Part shown: piece by piece, positions 41,543-52,406 of the stretch
How the letters are laid out: each line of letters begins with the position of its first letter
How positions within the stretch are numbered: the stretch's first letter is position 1
NCBI RefSeq assembly: GCF_910592395.1
Contig: NC_088308.1
Coordinates: 10,119,001-10,183,000, forward strand
DNA: 64,000 bases
Reading direction: 5' to 3'
Origin: Lineus longissimus
Lineage: Eukaryota; Nemertea; Pilidiophora; Heteronemertea; Lineidae
Translations under genes and position numbers: made by a program
Notes under the pieces: generated by a model
Database searches by the model: none
Told to the model about the DNA's origin: nothing
The model's input: only the letters and a program-made list of their open reading frames with translations

Positions 41543-41548
41543 AAATTA
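41543..41548. other. Target site duplication AAATTA, right
   Basis: Partner of 21973-21978, directly after the right TIR. Confidence 0.9.
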
Positions 41549-41743
41549 TTGTATAAGCGTTGATAGAACCTTTCTCGTAGTAGATCGAATAGAGAAGAAT
41601 AATATTGTCTAGAATAATTTTAAAAGCCCCGTAATCTATTCGATTCTTCGGTTTGCTCACAGCCGGTGTCGAATCCCGGGGTGGTGTAGAATCGTATTAT
41701 GAACATTTTTATCTTCATCAGAACTGAACAACAGTTGTATTTA
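41549..41743 (+). repeat. Direct repeat X-a, second copy
   Basis: About 195 bp matching 18947-19149; starts directly after the right target duplication of element 1. Confidence 0.9.
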
Positions 41744-41909
41744 ATATATAATAATTTGATGGTGCCCAGTCAGGGACACATTATTTTTGCCGGGCGAACT
41801 ATAGCAACGTAGCAGCGTCAAGGGCGCAACAACAAAAAAAGCCCTTTGTGAATACAGCGACTTGCCGTCTTTTGAGAGTCGCATCTCGGAAAATTAAGCA
41901 AGAAATATT

Positions 41910-42998
41910 ATGGCCGCCAGAAACGACCCGCATAATGTCACTAATGTAGGCTTTGTGGTCTTGCCATCAAATACACCGGTAGCGGCTGGATTCCCTCAGA
42001 ATAAAGCCAACAAGTTTGTTGTTCGGCTGCCGAAGCCCATAGATGTCAGCTTAATCCCGGGCGAAGTCGAAGTTGCATTGGTGGAAATTACATTCCCGCA
42101 CAGCTGGACAGTGCCATTTCCCGCTCAACGTTGTGAATACAAGGTTGCCGGAGCGGACATAAGACAACCGCTTATACCGGCGACGACATTGACAGCCTGC
42201 CTCCCGGCCGGGCTACCCGTGCAGGATTACGGAACCGCAGAAGATTTAATTCAAGGCTTAAACGAGAGGCGACCCCGCCTTGAGAACTTACCGAATAGAA
42301 TATGGGCCGGAAAATTCCGCCTGACAGCAACCGGGTTCGTGCAGCTAATTCTATTCGAGGGTGAGGCCGTAGAAATATCTACTCATTTAGCCGAAGCGTT
42401 GGGTTTTTCTCGAACCAAATTTTTTTTTATTGAAGGAACGGTGGCCACGACCAAGGGACCCTTTGCCGAAGACAAATTGGTGGTTAGGGGCAAACGGCGA
42501 ACGCAACGACCGTCGCGTTTTAAACGAAGCAAAGGAACTACCGCTAGGCGGACAAAGGACGCACCCTCGACCGAAGGACAAGGGCAAATACAAGGGGCGG
42601 CAGCTTGTCCTTCGACCGACGAGGCTCCGGTGAGCCCGGCCCGCTTGGTCACCGATAATCTGCCGCTCAACCAGGCGAAGCGATACTTGATCAAGGGAGA
42701 CCGCAAGCCAAACTTGGAATTCAATGCGTACAACCTGTTCATCTACTCATCCATCGTCAAATCAACACCCGTGGGTGATGTATACACCCCGCTTTTGCGG
42801 AGCGTGCCCGTTGATCCGCGGAATCGAGGAAAGCAACTGAGCCACGCTTTCGTGCGGCCACGATACCTTCCACTGAATGGGTCGTTTTTCAATGAAATCG
42901 ATTTGGAAATACGCCACGAGACAGGTGAACCGGTCAAATTTCAGTGGGGGAAGGTACTTTGCACGCTTCACTTCAGACGCAGGCGAGCCGACAACTAA
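41910..42998 (+). CDS. Penton (minor capsid) protein, single jelly-roll
   Basis: 362 residues, the best preserved gene of element 2. FVVLPSNTPVAAGFPQNKANKFVVRLPKPI and VEVALVEITFPHSW at the start, and FFNEIDLEIRHETGEPVKFQWG near the end, are typical of penton-like proteins of adintoviruses and Polintons. A basic, low-complexity insert (about residues 195-240, with FKRSKGTTARRTK) splits the body and contains an 11-bp inverted repeat (42569-42579/42604-42614). It forms capsid vertices. No break is seen, though the neighbours are damaged. Confidence 0.8.
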   Translation: MAARNDPHNVTNVGFVVLPSNTPVAAGFPQNKANKFVVRLPKPIDVSLIPGEVEVALVEITFPHSWTVPFPAQRCEYKVAGADIRQPLIPATTLTACLPAGLPVQDYGTAEDLIQGLNERRPRLENLPNRIWAGKFRLTATGFVQLILFEGEAVEISTHLAEALGFSRTKFFFIEGTVATTKGPFAEDKLVVRGKRRTQRPSRFKRSKGTTARRTKDAPSTEGQGQIQGAAACPSTDEAPVSPARLVTDNLPLNQAKRYLIKGDRKPNLEFNAYNLFIYSSIVKSTPVGDVYTPLLRSVPVDPRNRGKQLSHAFVRPRYLPLNGSFFNEIDLEIRHETGEPVKFQWGKVLCTLHFRRRRADN

Positions 42999-43193
42999 TT
43001 TTGAGGAGAAAACATTAAGTTGAATTCTGTTAATAGTAGGCGGAATTACTAGTAGTTAGTATGTTGTACTAGCAGTGTAATGAGGGCGCTGTCAACGTTA
43101 AAACGGCAGTTTTTCAACTCGAAATTATCATCCTCAAAACAGTCTTGTGAATAGCACGCGCGCGAGAAAGGGACACGGGAGGCGGGAGATATC

Positions 43194-46100
43194 ATGTTTC
43201 GTCTGGAGAACATTTTTGGCCCAAAGGGTCGGACGGCCCAAAAGTATGTTTACGGGCCCCCGGTGCGATTACAGCATGATTTGCAAATGTTTTTAACGAA
43301 AGAAGCGCACCCGTTAATAGTAAATCAATTCAAGAAGATACTAGTCTCGAAGGGATCCGGGGCCCAAGCCTTTAAATATCACGTCGAACTGCGGGTGTTT
43401 TTCTCCAAATTGGTTCCGATGGTCCCCGGCCCCGGGGAAGACAACACCACAACCGAATTTGTGGAACATACGGCTGAACCGTGGTTTCGTACACAGGTGA
43501 GGAGCTTGCTCGCAGAACAAGGAATTGACGAACTGGTTGCATCGCAGTTGGAAGAGATCTCTGGGAAAGTTGACGCCTATCATCACGAAGGTTCCGGATG
43601 GACTTTTGATCGAGTGCTAAGTCTTTGTCTGTATCTATCGGCATTTACTCCATTTCGCGGGGGCGGGCAGGCCTCGTGTGGTGACGCCAGACACTGTGGG
43701 TTGCCTCGAGATCTGCTCGGAAAGAGAGCCTGTGTCAGCCCCCCACGCCCCAAATCAAAGGAGGACGTGTGTTTTCGCGACTGCTTATTGCTTTTTGAAA
43801 ACGGGTGCAGTTGGAGTAGACCCCCGCCTCGATATAAACTTGAGGCTTGGTACACGAAGAGTAAGTTGAATTTTTCTGGCTTGAGCTTCCCGACGCCGTT
43901 AGCCTAAATGGCGTTTTTCGAGAGTAACAATCCGTCTCTTCTCCTGAGCGTTTTTGGAATCACCGCTTCAAAACGACCCAACAAGACTCCCCCGATTCGA
44001 ATCTACTATTTGAGTAAGAATTTACCCAGTCAGCCGAGGGAGGGACAGTGTGTGGACTTGCTGCTGTTTCGAAATCACTACTTTCTTATCTCGAGTTTGA
44101 CTCGCCTTTTAGGCAGCGGCGTCACTCGGAGGAGGAAATATGTCTGCCGCGCTTGTTTTTGTATGTTCGCGACAGAAGACCGCCGGGGCGAGCACTGGCG
44201 CAGTTGCTGCTCCCAGAAGCCTCAACTTTACAAAACTCCGAAAAAGGCATCTACTGTCCAATTTTGCCAGTTTGAAAAAATGACAATGGCCAGATTTGTG
44301 ATATACTATATGACTTTGAAACAATGCAAATCCCCTGTCCAGAAGACGATTCCCGAAGGCGGCACGTACCAATTGCCGTGGCCGCAATCAGGATATGTAA
44401 CCCAAATAGGACATACAACTCATCCCTGTATCACCGGGTCGGGGCGGATTGCGTAGAAAGATTTCTCGATTGGCTAGACGTTCAAAGAGAAGAGATCCAA
44501 CTCATAAATGATACTCAAAACCTGCCTTTAAAAATGACCCCCGAAGACTGGCTTCGTTTTCGCCAACAAACGTGTTGTGAAATGTGCGGGGCGGATTTCG
44601 CAGGGTTCACTTCCCCCCTCAAAGATCATTGTCACCTTTCTGGAAAATACCGTTACGCCTTGTGTAACCGTTGTAACTTCACTTACGCGAGCGAAAAACA
44701 ACAATGGTGCCTTGTTTTGCTCACGGAGCCATACGATTCGACCAGCATCTTTTGATCAAAGCCATAGCGCGACGAAATGAAGAACGCCGGGCGCCACCCC
44801 CTCGGATTTTACCAAGAAACACTGAGCACTACTTGGCCGTATTTGACAGGGAAATAGTCTTTCAAGATTCATTTGAATTCATGAAAGCTTCCTTGAGCTC
44901 GATTGCGGAATCCATGAAGAATGCCAAGAGCACCGTTGGAGGGTCCAACGCCAAGAATCCAACCGTGTTCCCGCTCTTATGGGAATATGTCAGAGGCAAC
45001 ACCGAGCAATACGAGCTCTTGAGTAGAAAAGGTGTGTTCTGTTACGACTTCCTAGACGGGGAAGATAAACTCAAACTTGATAAACTCCCTTCAAAAGAGG
45101 TGTTTTATGATTCTCTTCGTGAAGTAAGCGTCACGGAGGCCGAATATAAACACGCGGAGCGGGTGTGGAGGGCTGCGGCTTGCCAAAATCTGAAAGATTA
45201 CCTACTGGTCTATCTGATAACGGACGTGCTTCTCTTGGCGGATTGTTTTGAGAAATTCCGCGATTTGTCTTTGGGTCATTTCCAAATGGATACGGCCAAG
45301 TTTTTGACACTGCCACACTTTGCCTTCCACACCATGCTGAAGCGCACGCAGGTGCGCTTGGATGTATTACACGATCTAGAAATGGTGCAGTGGGTGAAAC
45401 GGGGTGTCAGAGGGGGTGTCGCCTCCATCATGCTACGCCACGCCGAGGCCAATATCCCCGAAATGGGCCGAAACTATAGGCCCGAGGAGCCTCGGCAAGA
45501 AATCATGGCGCTCGATTGCACTAATTTATACTGACACGCCCTGAGCAAAAACTTGCCCGAGAAAAACTATCGTTGGTTGAGCAAGAACGAGATCAGCAAA
45601 TTAAACGTTACAGAAATTCCAGACGACGCGAGAACGGGTTTTATCCTGAGCGTGGACCTCACTTACCCGGTAGAACTACACGAAAGGCACACCATGTATC
45701 CTCTGGCTCCACACAAAGTGGTGATTCCTCCGGCCCAATGGTCGGATTACACTTATGAATTGGGACTCAGACTAGGCGAGGCATCGTTCTTTAAATCTGG
45801 TCAAGAAAAACTGGTGCCCGATCTGACTGAAAAGCGGGACTACGTAGTGCACTATCAAAATTTAAAATACTACCTCAAGTGCGGCATGCGGTTGCGGCGC
45901 ATTCGTCGTGTACTGGCCTTTGAACAGAGATGTTGGATGCATGATTTTGTAGACTTTATAACCAGCAAGCGTTCAAAGGCGGTCTCCGATTTTGAAAGCA
46001 GCTTTTGGAAGCTGATCCTGAACAGTATCTTTGGTAGACTCTTAATCGACAAAATCAAACACGTCAACATGAAGCTAGTCAGCAATGAGGCAGCTTTCAA

Positions 46101-46854
46101 AAAGTTATCGAGTAAACCGAATTTCAAATCCGTCACGTTCTGCGATAAAACACTAGTAGGGGTACAGTCTACACCCGCATCCGTTGAGCTGAACAGTCCA
46201 GTGGTGGCCGGGTTCACCGTATTGGAGTTGAGTAAACTCCACATGTACAAGTTTCACTACAACTTCGTCCTGCCCGTGCTCGGCGGCCCAGAAAACTGCC
46301 AACTCTTGATGACTGACACTGATAGTCTCGTGTATCTGGTGAAAAACATCGAGCCAAAGGTTATTTTCTCCTCGGTTGCGCCACAGTATTTCGATTTTTC
46401 AAATTTCCCCCGAGCGCACGAGTTGTACAGTGAGGTTAATAAAAAAATCAAGGGCACATTTAAAATAGAATACCCGGGAGAATCCATAGTTGCCTTCGTG
46501 GGGGTTCGCGCAAAAATGTACTGCTTCAAATTTCTATCCGAGGGCAGGGAAGCAAAAGCCAAGGGCATCCCGAGAACGGCATTACAAAAGTTACATTTTG
46601 AAAATTATCACGATGCGCTGTTTGAACCAGAAAAGCCCCAGAGGTGCCATTTCAAGGCTATTCGCTCGATCAAGCACGACCTGTTCACCCTCTCGGGCGA
46701 CAAGAAGGGACTCTCCTGCCTTGACTTGAAACGTTGGGTACGAAGCGATGGTATTCAGACGTACGCTTACGGCGATTTTCGGTGCAACCGTCAACCACCC
46801 TCCCCCGTACCGTCTCTCGGAAGCAGCAGCTCTAGTGAGGACGACGAAAAATGA
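43194..46854 (+). pseudogene. polB: Protein-primed family B DNA polymerase, multiply disrupted
   Basis: Recognisable from start to end but in five pieces: in-frame TAA (43905-43907), frameshift near 44308 at the exonuclease DFE site, frameshift near 44695, and in-frame TGA (45532-45534) inside motif A (CTNLY then HALSKNLP). Other landmarks: CEMCG to DHCHLSGKYRYALCNRCN (endonuclease-VII-like insert), motif B LNSIFGRLL, motif C MTDTDSLVY (about 46315). The C-terminus is acidic. It once replicated element 2. It is clearly of a different lineage from the PolB of element 1. Confidence 0.9.
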
Positions 46855-46915
46855 GATCGGCATTGATGAAAAACACCCGTGTGGTCAGAACTTTGTCTTC
46901 CAAACAACACTCAAA

Positions 46916-47387
46916 ATGGCGTCGTCATCAAAACTGCCTCGAGAACGGGTGACCGTAGAACTGTCTCCGCGGCTGTCGATCAACATCTGCCGTTGGAACC
47001 AGGAGACGTGGTTCCACTTGCGACGAAACACAAAGACTGAGTTTAAACGCGGACGAGATGAGGGACCTGATAGGACAACAAGAGCAGTTAAAAGCTGCAG
47101 CACGCGAAGTGTTCCGGGCCGAGTTACAACGCGAGCTGAACGAAACAGACATGGCGCCAATTCCCACCGCTCCGACGACTGCTTTTGCTGCGCCGAAAGT
47201 CTCACACGAGCCGGAGGAAGAAAGCGATTCGGAGGGGACCGGATCCTGGACGGGCGAAGATCCAACTACTAAAAGTGACACTAAAAAGCGCAAGAAAAAG
47301 TCATCAAAGAACAGTGCTGCTACTGCTACTGCTACAGGAAAATTAGCGAAGAAAGCGCACCTTAAAACTGTCAAGGACCCTTGGTAA
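46916..47387 (+). pseudogene. Possible PC4-like single-stranded DNA binding protein, frameshifted
   Basis: The ATG at 46916 starts MASSSKLPRERVTVELSPRL, followed by INICRWNQETWFHLRR, which resembles the beta-sheet of PC4-type DNA-binding proteins. The likely continuation is in another frame (47058-47387: helical, then acidic, then KKRKKK). The break lies near 47050. Similarity to PC4 is weak and by eye only; the reading-frame join is inference. Confidence 0.35.
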
Positions 47388-47558
47388 CTAACTGCCAGAG
47401 ATCGTTCCTCCCTCCTCACTCCCCAGCCAATATCCTATCAATCTTGATTAATCGGACCGAGACAAAAACTGAGATGTGACAGACTACAACGAGTGTGAAC
47501 TGCGAGTAATTTAAGTCAAGTCTTTCTTCGGTATACAATTATATAAACTGTTGCTCTG

Positions 47559-47765
47559 ATGCCCGGAGAAGAGCGGAACAAAAACATACCGGAGGACTCC
47601 CCGGATATGGAAAAAAACGAACTTTCCTCGCCAGATGAACCGGATTGCGGACCGTCAGCGAGGACCCGTCTCCGGCACGTGTACTGCCGTTGGTTTTGTT
47701 GCAGTTGCCCTTCTTTAGAACGAGATGACGACCCCAAAGAAAAAAATACTTGTGGTGGCCGTTGA
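47559..47765 (+). CDS. Unrecognised small acidic/Cys-rich ORF
   Basis: 68 codons with an acidic N-terminus and YCRWFCCSCP. It overlaps the start of the kinase gene in another frame by 41 bp. It may be a shadow; nothing else supports it. 47388-47558 shows no other feature. Confidence 0.2.
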   Translation: MPGEERNKNIPEDSPDMEKNELSSPDEPDCGPSARTRLRHVYCRWFCCSCPSLERDDDPKEKNTCGGR

Positions 47766-48480
47766 GGGACAAATCGGGGCAGGAAAAACAACTTTGTTGG
47801 AAGGGCTCGTCCAAGCCCACGCTCGGCGTTTGAACTCCTCGTTCACCCTCTCAATAGTGCGAGAAGGACTCGACGAATTCACGAAATTATGTAAGCATAA
47901 CCCTCTAGCCCTAGCATACCTCGATCCAAAGGAAAATGTAACTTTATCTCAATTACACATAATTCGTTGCATCAACTCCGTATTCAAGCGGGAAGTTCAG
48001 GCCGATCTCATCCGTCTCGCCGAAACGCCTGCTCTGACAGCGAAATACCACATCATAGTAACCGATCGAAGCCTGCTCGGACCCCTTCCTTTCCTGCAAA
48101 ACGCAGCTCAGCAGGGAACAATTGGGATTTTCGCGGAAGACTACCTGCGAGCGGAGACCTTATACTTGGCACGACGCACCCTGTTTGAAGTCGGGGTCCC
48201 CGAAGGATATAGCAGCATTTACTATCTGAACACCGGAGTAGAAGTTTGCTTGAAAAGAATAAAAATTAGGGGTCGCTCTTACGAATCTAGCATAGACAGG
48301 CGTTATCTGGACTCGCTGGAAGAACAATACGCTAAACATCTAGACTAGTGGACCGAGTCGGAAGGCAGGCTGTATTTTTGCGGGGACGAAAACACAGTCG
48401 TTAAAGCGGGGGTAGGAGAGCCCTCACAACTTCTCAGCTTCCTAGATTCGTTAGTAAGGGCTGCGGAGGAGAAGAAATAA
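47725..48480 (+). pseudogene. dnk: Deoxynucleoside kinase (one in-frame TAG)
   Basis: P-loop EGQIGAGKTT (residues 14-23), the DRS motif at residues 114-116 (VTDRSLLG) and a LID-like RIKIRGRSYESS (about 178-190) identify the dNK/thymidine-kinase-2 family, which phosphorylates deoxynucleosides and would raise dNTP supply for replication. TAG at 48346-48348 comes after HLD; the same frame continues for 43 codons with plausible C-terminal sequence to TAA at 48480. It lies between PolB and the zinc protein, in the same direction. Confidence 0.8.
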
Positions 48481-48591
48481 CTGGGTGACTGTGAAGACGC
48501 CGGCATTTTATAGGTATCGGATAAGTTGACGATAAGAACGCGAAAATAGTAGCTTCTCCTTGGCCAACTCGGCGTCTAAGTTCTAGCTGAT

Positions 48592-49742
48592 ATGGGGAAA
48601 ACTGCAAAAATCCTAGAGGGGACCGGGAAAAGAAAAACTCTGGTTTCCACTACCGCCTACGATTCGGGAACTGACTTCGAACAGTTCAAAGAAAAGTGCA
48701 TCTGGTGTAATCGTCTATTGAGGCTGGTTTGGGGTAAATCGTATTGCGAAGGTTGTTCTAAGGCTTGCTTCCGCGAGTGCAGGCGGTGCCATAAACCGTA
48801 CAACAGTCCTAAATTCTACAATTTCGATGATCAATGTTGTGATTCCTGTTTCCATAAACTAGAAGCGGAAGGAGAGGCTCGAGCAAAAAAGAAGCAACAA
48901 CAGTGCACGGGGAGGGCGAGTGAATCTTTAGAATTGCCGAAGAGTGCTATTAAAAAAAACCCACCATATCAGAGAAGTCCACCACAGGATCCGACGAGCA
49001 GGGATTCTTCTGCCACGAAATACTGCCCGAGATTGAGCCACAAACGAAAGCACGACCAGTCCATGCGAAGGCGGCGACGGCGGGAGGTTTACCGACGAAA
49101 ACTCATGACCCGAAGGGGAAATCTGTCAAGAAACGAAGCGTCCCCCTCGAATCAGGCGACTGTTGTTATTGTCCTCCCGGACCTAAAAGCGCGAGAAGGG
49201 CTCCTCTGACGTCTCAGCTGGTTCAACAAGCTCCCCTCACAGTTCGTATTCAACTAGATGTAACCCAACGGAGAGATGGTTTAGTAGAAGTACTGCAAGT
49301 GAACACACAAGAACACATGAACCCCGGCCGATCAAGCAGCGATAAGACGACCATTATAGCGGGACTATCACCACAGATCGAGAACACACTCTCCGTAGAA
49401 AGACCAACACCGGCAACCCTCCCCCCGAAAGTCTCGCGTGCACCGGATCCTTCGGCCGTCACTAGACAACCCGTCGTAGGAGAATTGGAGTCCGAAAATG
49501 GCCCGCCTCTGACTCCTTCCCCTACCCAAGCACCCTCTCCCTACCCGACCACTGTCGCGGGGCGAACCGATCTGAGCGATGGCGCGAGCGAAGAAAATAG
49601 TAACAACAATAGTTCGGGAGACGAAGACAGCGAGGAAGAGGAGAGTAGTAGCGAAGAGGAAGAAGGCAGCACAAGCGGGGCCGACGAATCCGGAAGCGAC
49701 GAGGACAACGGTGAACAGCTCGAGCGCGGCGTTAAAGCTTAG
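48592..49742 (+). pseudogene. Zinc-finger protein with long acidic tail, frameshifted in an A8 run
   Basis: 48592-49209 encodes CIWC, CEGC, C-x3-C, CRRC and CDSC (about residues 37-85), two or three zinc modules of a kind common in adintovirus-like elements. The frame changes at an A8 tract (48951-48958); the other frame then reads open to 49742 through LTVRIQLDVTQRRDGLVEVL and a Ser/Glu/Asp-rich acidic tail. Joined, it would be near 380 residues. Function unknown; possibly a transcription factor. Confidence 0.55.
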
Positions 49743-50833
49743 AAAAAACCAAGACAAAATTAGGAGAGACCTATTTTCCAAAATCTACTATAAAAATACG
49801 CATCCAGCAAGCTTCGGCTCCGTCGAGCGTCTGCTAGGGGCCAGCAGGCGACGCGACCCCACCGTTAAGCGAGCCGAGGTCGTTCACTGGCTAAGCGGGG
49901 AGGACACCTACACGCTCCACCGGCAGGCTAGAAGAAACATCCCTCGTCGCGAAACCATCGTTCCCGGAAGCCATCATCAGTGGCAAATTGATTTAGTGGA
50001 CGTGCAAAGCTTGCAAAAATTCAATGACGGAATAAAATACTCGTTAACAGTTATTGAGGTGTAGCCGCCGAGCCTGGGCTCTGCCCCTCAAGTCAAAAAC
50101 AGGAGCAGAAGTGGCCCAGGCTCTAAAAGACCTCTTCCTCCGGGAAAAGGTTTATCCGAAGTACCTCCACGGAGACCAGGGGCGGGAATTTTTTAATGCC
50201 AACGTTTCAAAGTTGCTAAAAGACCTTGGAATTAAACTGTTTTCTGTCCACAGCGAAACAAAGGCGGTGCTAGCGGAAAGATGGAACCGGACCCTGAAAT
50301 CTAAAGTTTATAAATTCATTACGAAAAACAATACCCATCGTTACGTAGACGCCCTGCCCGCTCTAGTCGAGAGTTACAACAACGCTGTACACAGAATAAC
50401 GAAATTGGCCCCGAACGAAGTTACCGTCGACAAGGAAAAAGCCTTATGGCTCCACCTATACGGGAAAGAATTTCCGACTAAGACTAAATTTGCGTTTGAG
50501 TTGGGAGACACCGTCAGAGTCAGCCAAGTTGCCCAGGTCTTTGGCAAGGGCTACAAACCCCAATACACAACAGAGTGGTTTGTGGTGGCTCATCGTCGAA
50601 ATACCAAACCACCAACGTATAAACTACGAGACAAGCACGGGGAGCTCATAGAGGGAAGTTTTTATGAAGAGGAGATGCAACGAATACAGCGCCCGGAAGA
50701 TTAGACCTCCTTCCGCGTTGATGTTTTGAAAAAACGCCGGCGAAAAAATAAAACCGAATATTTTGTCCATTACGTCGGTTGGCCGGCTCGTTTCGACGAA
50801 TGGGTGACAACAGAACAACTCGAAAAGGCATAA
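49738..50833 (+). pseudogene. Retroviral-type integrase with chromodomain, disrupted
   Basis: The N-terminal part is in one frame to 50064 (KIYYKNTHPASFGSVERLL, WQIDLVDVQSL with the first catalytic Asp). After a small deletion near 50060 the core continues (HGDQGREFF, then ETKAVLAERWNRTL with the Glu). An in-frame TAG at 50702-50704 separates the chromodomain (YFVHYVGWPARFDEWV), which ends at 50833. No ATG is seen at the start; 49742 is the stop of the preceding gene. It would insert element 2. Confidence 0.85.
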
Positions 50834-50880
50834 ACGAACATGTGGGGAGCACAAAAACTGAACGATTAGCTCGATAGAAA

Positions 50881-51586
50881 ATGATGAACCCAGACAACAT
50901 TGTCGCCGGAGGCGTGTTTGACGCTCGCATCAAGCGTGACTTTGGTATGATTTGTGTTGGCCCTCCACTTGCGGGAAAGACTTTCTTTGTACGGCAACTC
51001 CTAAAAAATGCTAGACGAGTCGTCGATGGGCCTTTCGATTATATATATTGGTTCTACGGGGAGCCGTCGAAAACAGTGACCGAGCTGGAAAGGGAGAATA
51101 CAATACGAACAGTGGAGGGCCTCCCAGAAAATCTAGACGAATACATCCACGTCCGAGATCCCCACACCGGCGAGCGCCAGCACGGGTTGCTAATTTTCGA
51201 TGACCTTATGCAGGGGGTCAGCAACAGCGAGGAAATCAGTCGTCTGGTGACAAAGAAATGTCAACACGGAGGCGTGAGTTGGATTGTGCTCATGCAAAAC
51301 CTATTTCACCATGGGAAAACAAGTAACGATGCTTAGATGTTGCCACTATCTAGTTCTCTTTAAAAGCCCGTTAGACCGGTCGGTTGGACAGCATTTGGCG
51401 AGACGCATTCTTCCGAGCAGGCCGGAGACATTCGTTAGAATTTACGAAGGTGCCACGCAGAAGCAAAACAGTTACTTGTTTATAGACGGGCACCAGAACA
51501 CCTCGGAAGAAGACATTTTTGGAGAAGACTTTCAGAACGCTTTTGTTCCGCACGCAAAAAAGGGCGGTGGAGGAGGGAAAAAATAA
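50881..51586 (+). pseudogene. DNA-packaging ATPase, FtsK/HerA (A32-like), frameshifted
   Basis: Walker A GPPLAGKT (residues 27-34), Walker B LLIFDDL (Asp 106-107) and LMQNLFHHGK as in the family. The frame is lost at about 51310-51335; the fitting C-terminus (CHYLVLFKSP to the Gly-rich tail) is in another frame up to 51586. It packaged the genome of element 2. Confidence 0.85.
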
Positions 51587-51591
51587 AGGCA

Positions 51592-51729
51592 TCTCGATAT
51601 TGTGTCCAATATAACGCCTGTTGTAAACGTACAAATTAGATACCTACTTATATCTTAATGTTTGATGGAGTTTAAAATCAATCTTAATGTTTCGTGGAGT
51701 TGTTTGATCAAATAATGGTTGTCGTCGTT
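51592..51729. repeat. Direct repeat in non-coding region of element 2, copy A
   Basis: About 138 bp from tctcgatattgtg to ggttgtcgtcgtt, matched at 51773-51911. Shared core aaacgtacaaattagatacc. Confidence 0.9.
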
Positions 51730-51772
51730 AGTGTCATAGTCTGATCGTGTTGAGCGACAAAGTTCTTCAAAC

Positions 51773-51911
51773 TCTCGATATTGTGACCAATAATATATAA
51801 CGTCTGTTGTAAACGTACAAATTAGATACCTACTTATATCTTGATGTTCGATGGAGTTTTAAATCAATTTTAATGTTTCGTGGAGATTTTGATCAAATGG
51901 TTGTCGTCGTT
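51773..51911. repeat. Direct repeat in non-coding region of element 2, copy B
   Basis: About 139-bp partner of 51592-51729 with a handful of changes. The rest of 51587-52406 shows no gene. Confidence 0.9.
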
Positions 51912-52406
51912 GTGAAAGTAAATTATTATGTATAGGCCTATACATATTACATACCGTGCACAAAAAAAAAATCATGTATAATCGTTCCCGGCAATGGGGA
52001 GCCTGATAACTTTAATCTTTCGACATCATTCTATACGTCCTCGAAAGAGGACCATACGCCGGGCGTCTTGTGAAATTGAAAATCTTACTCTCGCTCCGAT
52101 ACTGTAGTAGTAGGATTGGTACTACTGAAAATAAAACGAAACTAGCCGAAGAGAGCTGGGGGGGGGAATAGGGCTTAAAACGCATGGCACCCCAATGCCG
52201 GTAAAGAAGTCTTCGACTAATAATTGTTAGAACTTTCTCTTCTGTGTAGTACCAGTTGTTCTTAGGCGATGTGAAATAAAAATTTAAAAACCCATACCAC
52301 CATTTTTGTTAGTATTGCGTAAATTAAGTGAAATGGAAACATCTAGTTTTTGATTCCAAACCAGATGTACTGAAAATAGAACAGGTGAGTAAAAATCTTC
52401 GTGTGA

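Noticed and set aside
41549-41743. Repeat X-a as a terminal inverted repeat of element 2
   Set aside because: No inverted copy is seen to the right of element 2 up to 64000; the other copy is direct and left of element 1.
30597-45534. Possible stop-codon recoding because several genes have isolated in-frame stops
   Set aside because: All three stop types occur and frameshifts occur as well; the number fits neutral decay given the TIR divergence.
44109-49781. Several minus-strand ORFs of 70-160 codons across element 2
   Set aside because: Shadows of plus-strand genes; none carries recognisable motifs.
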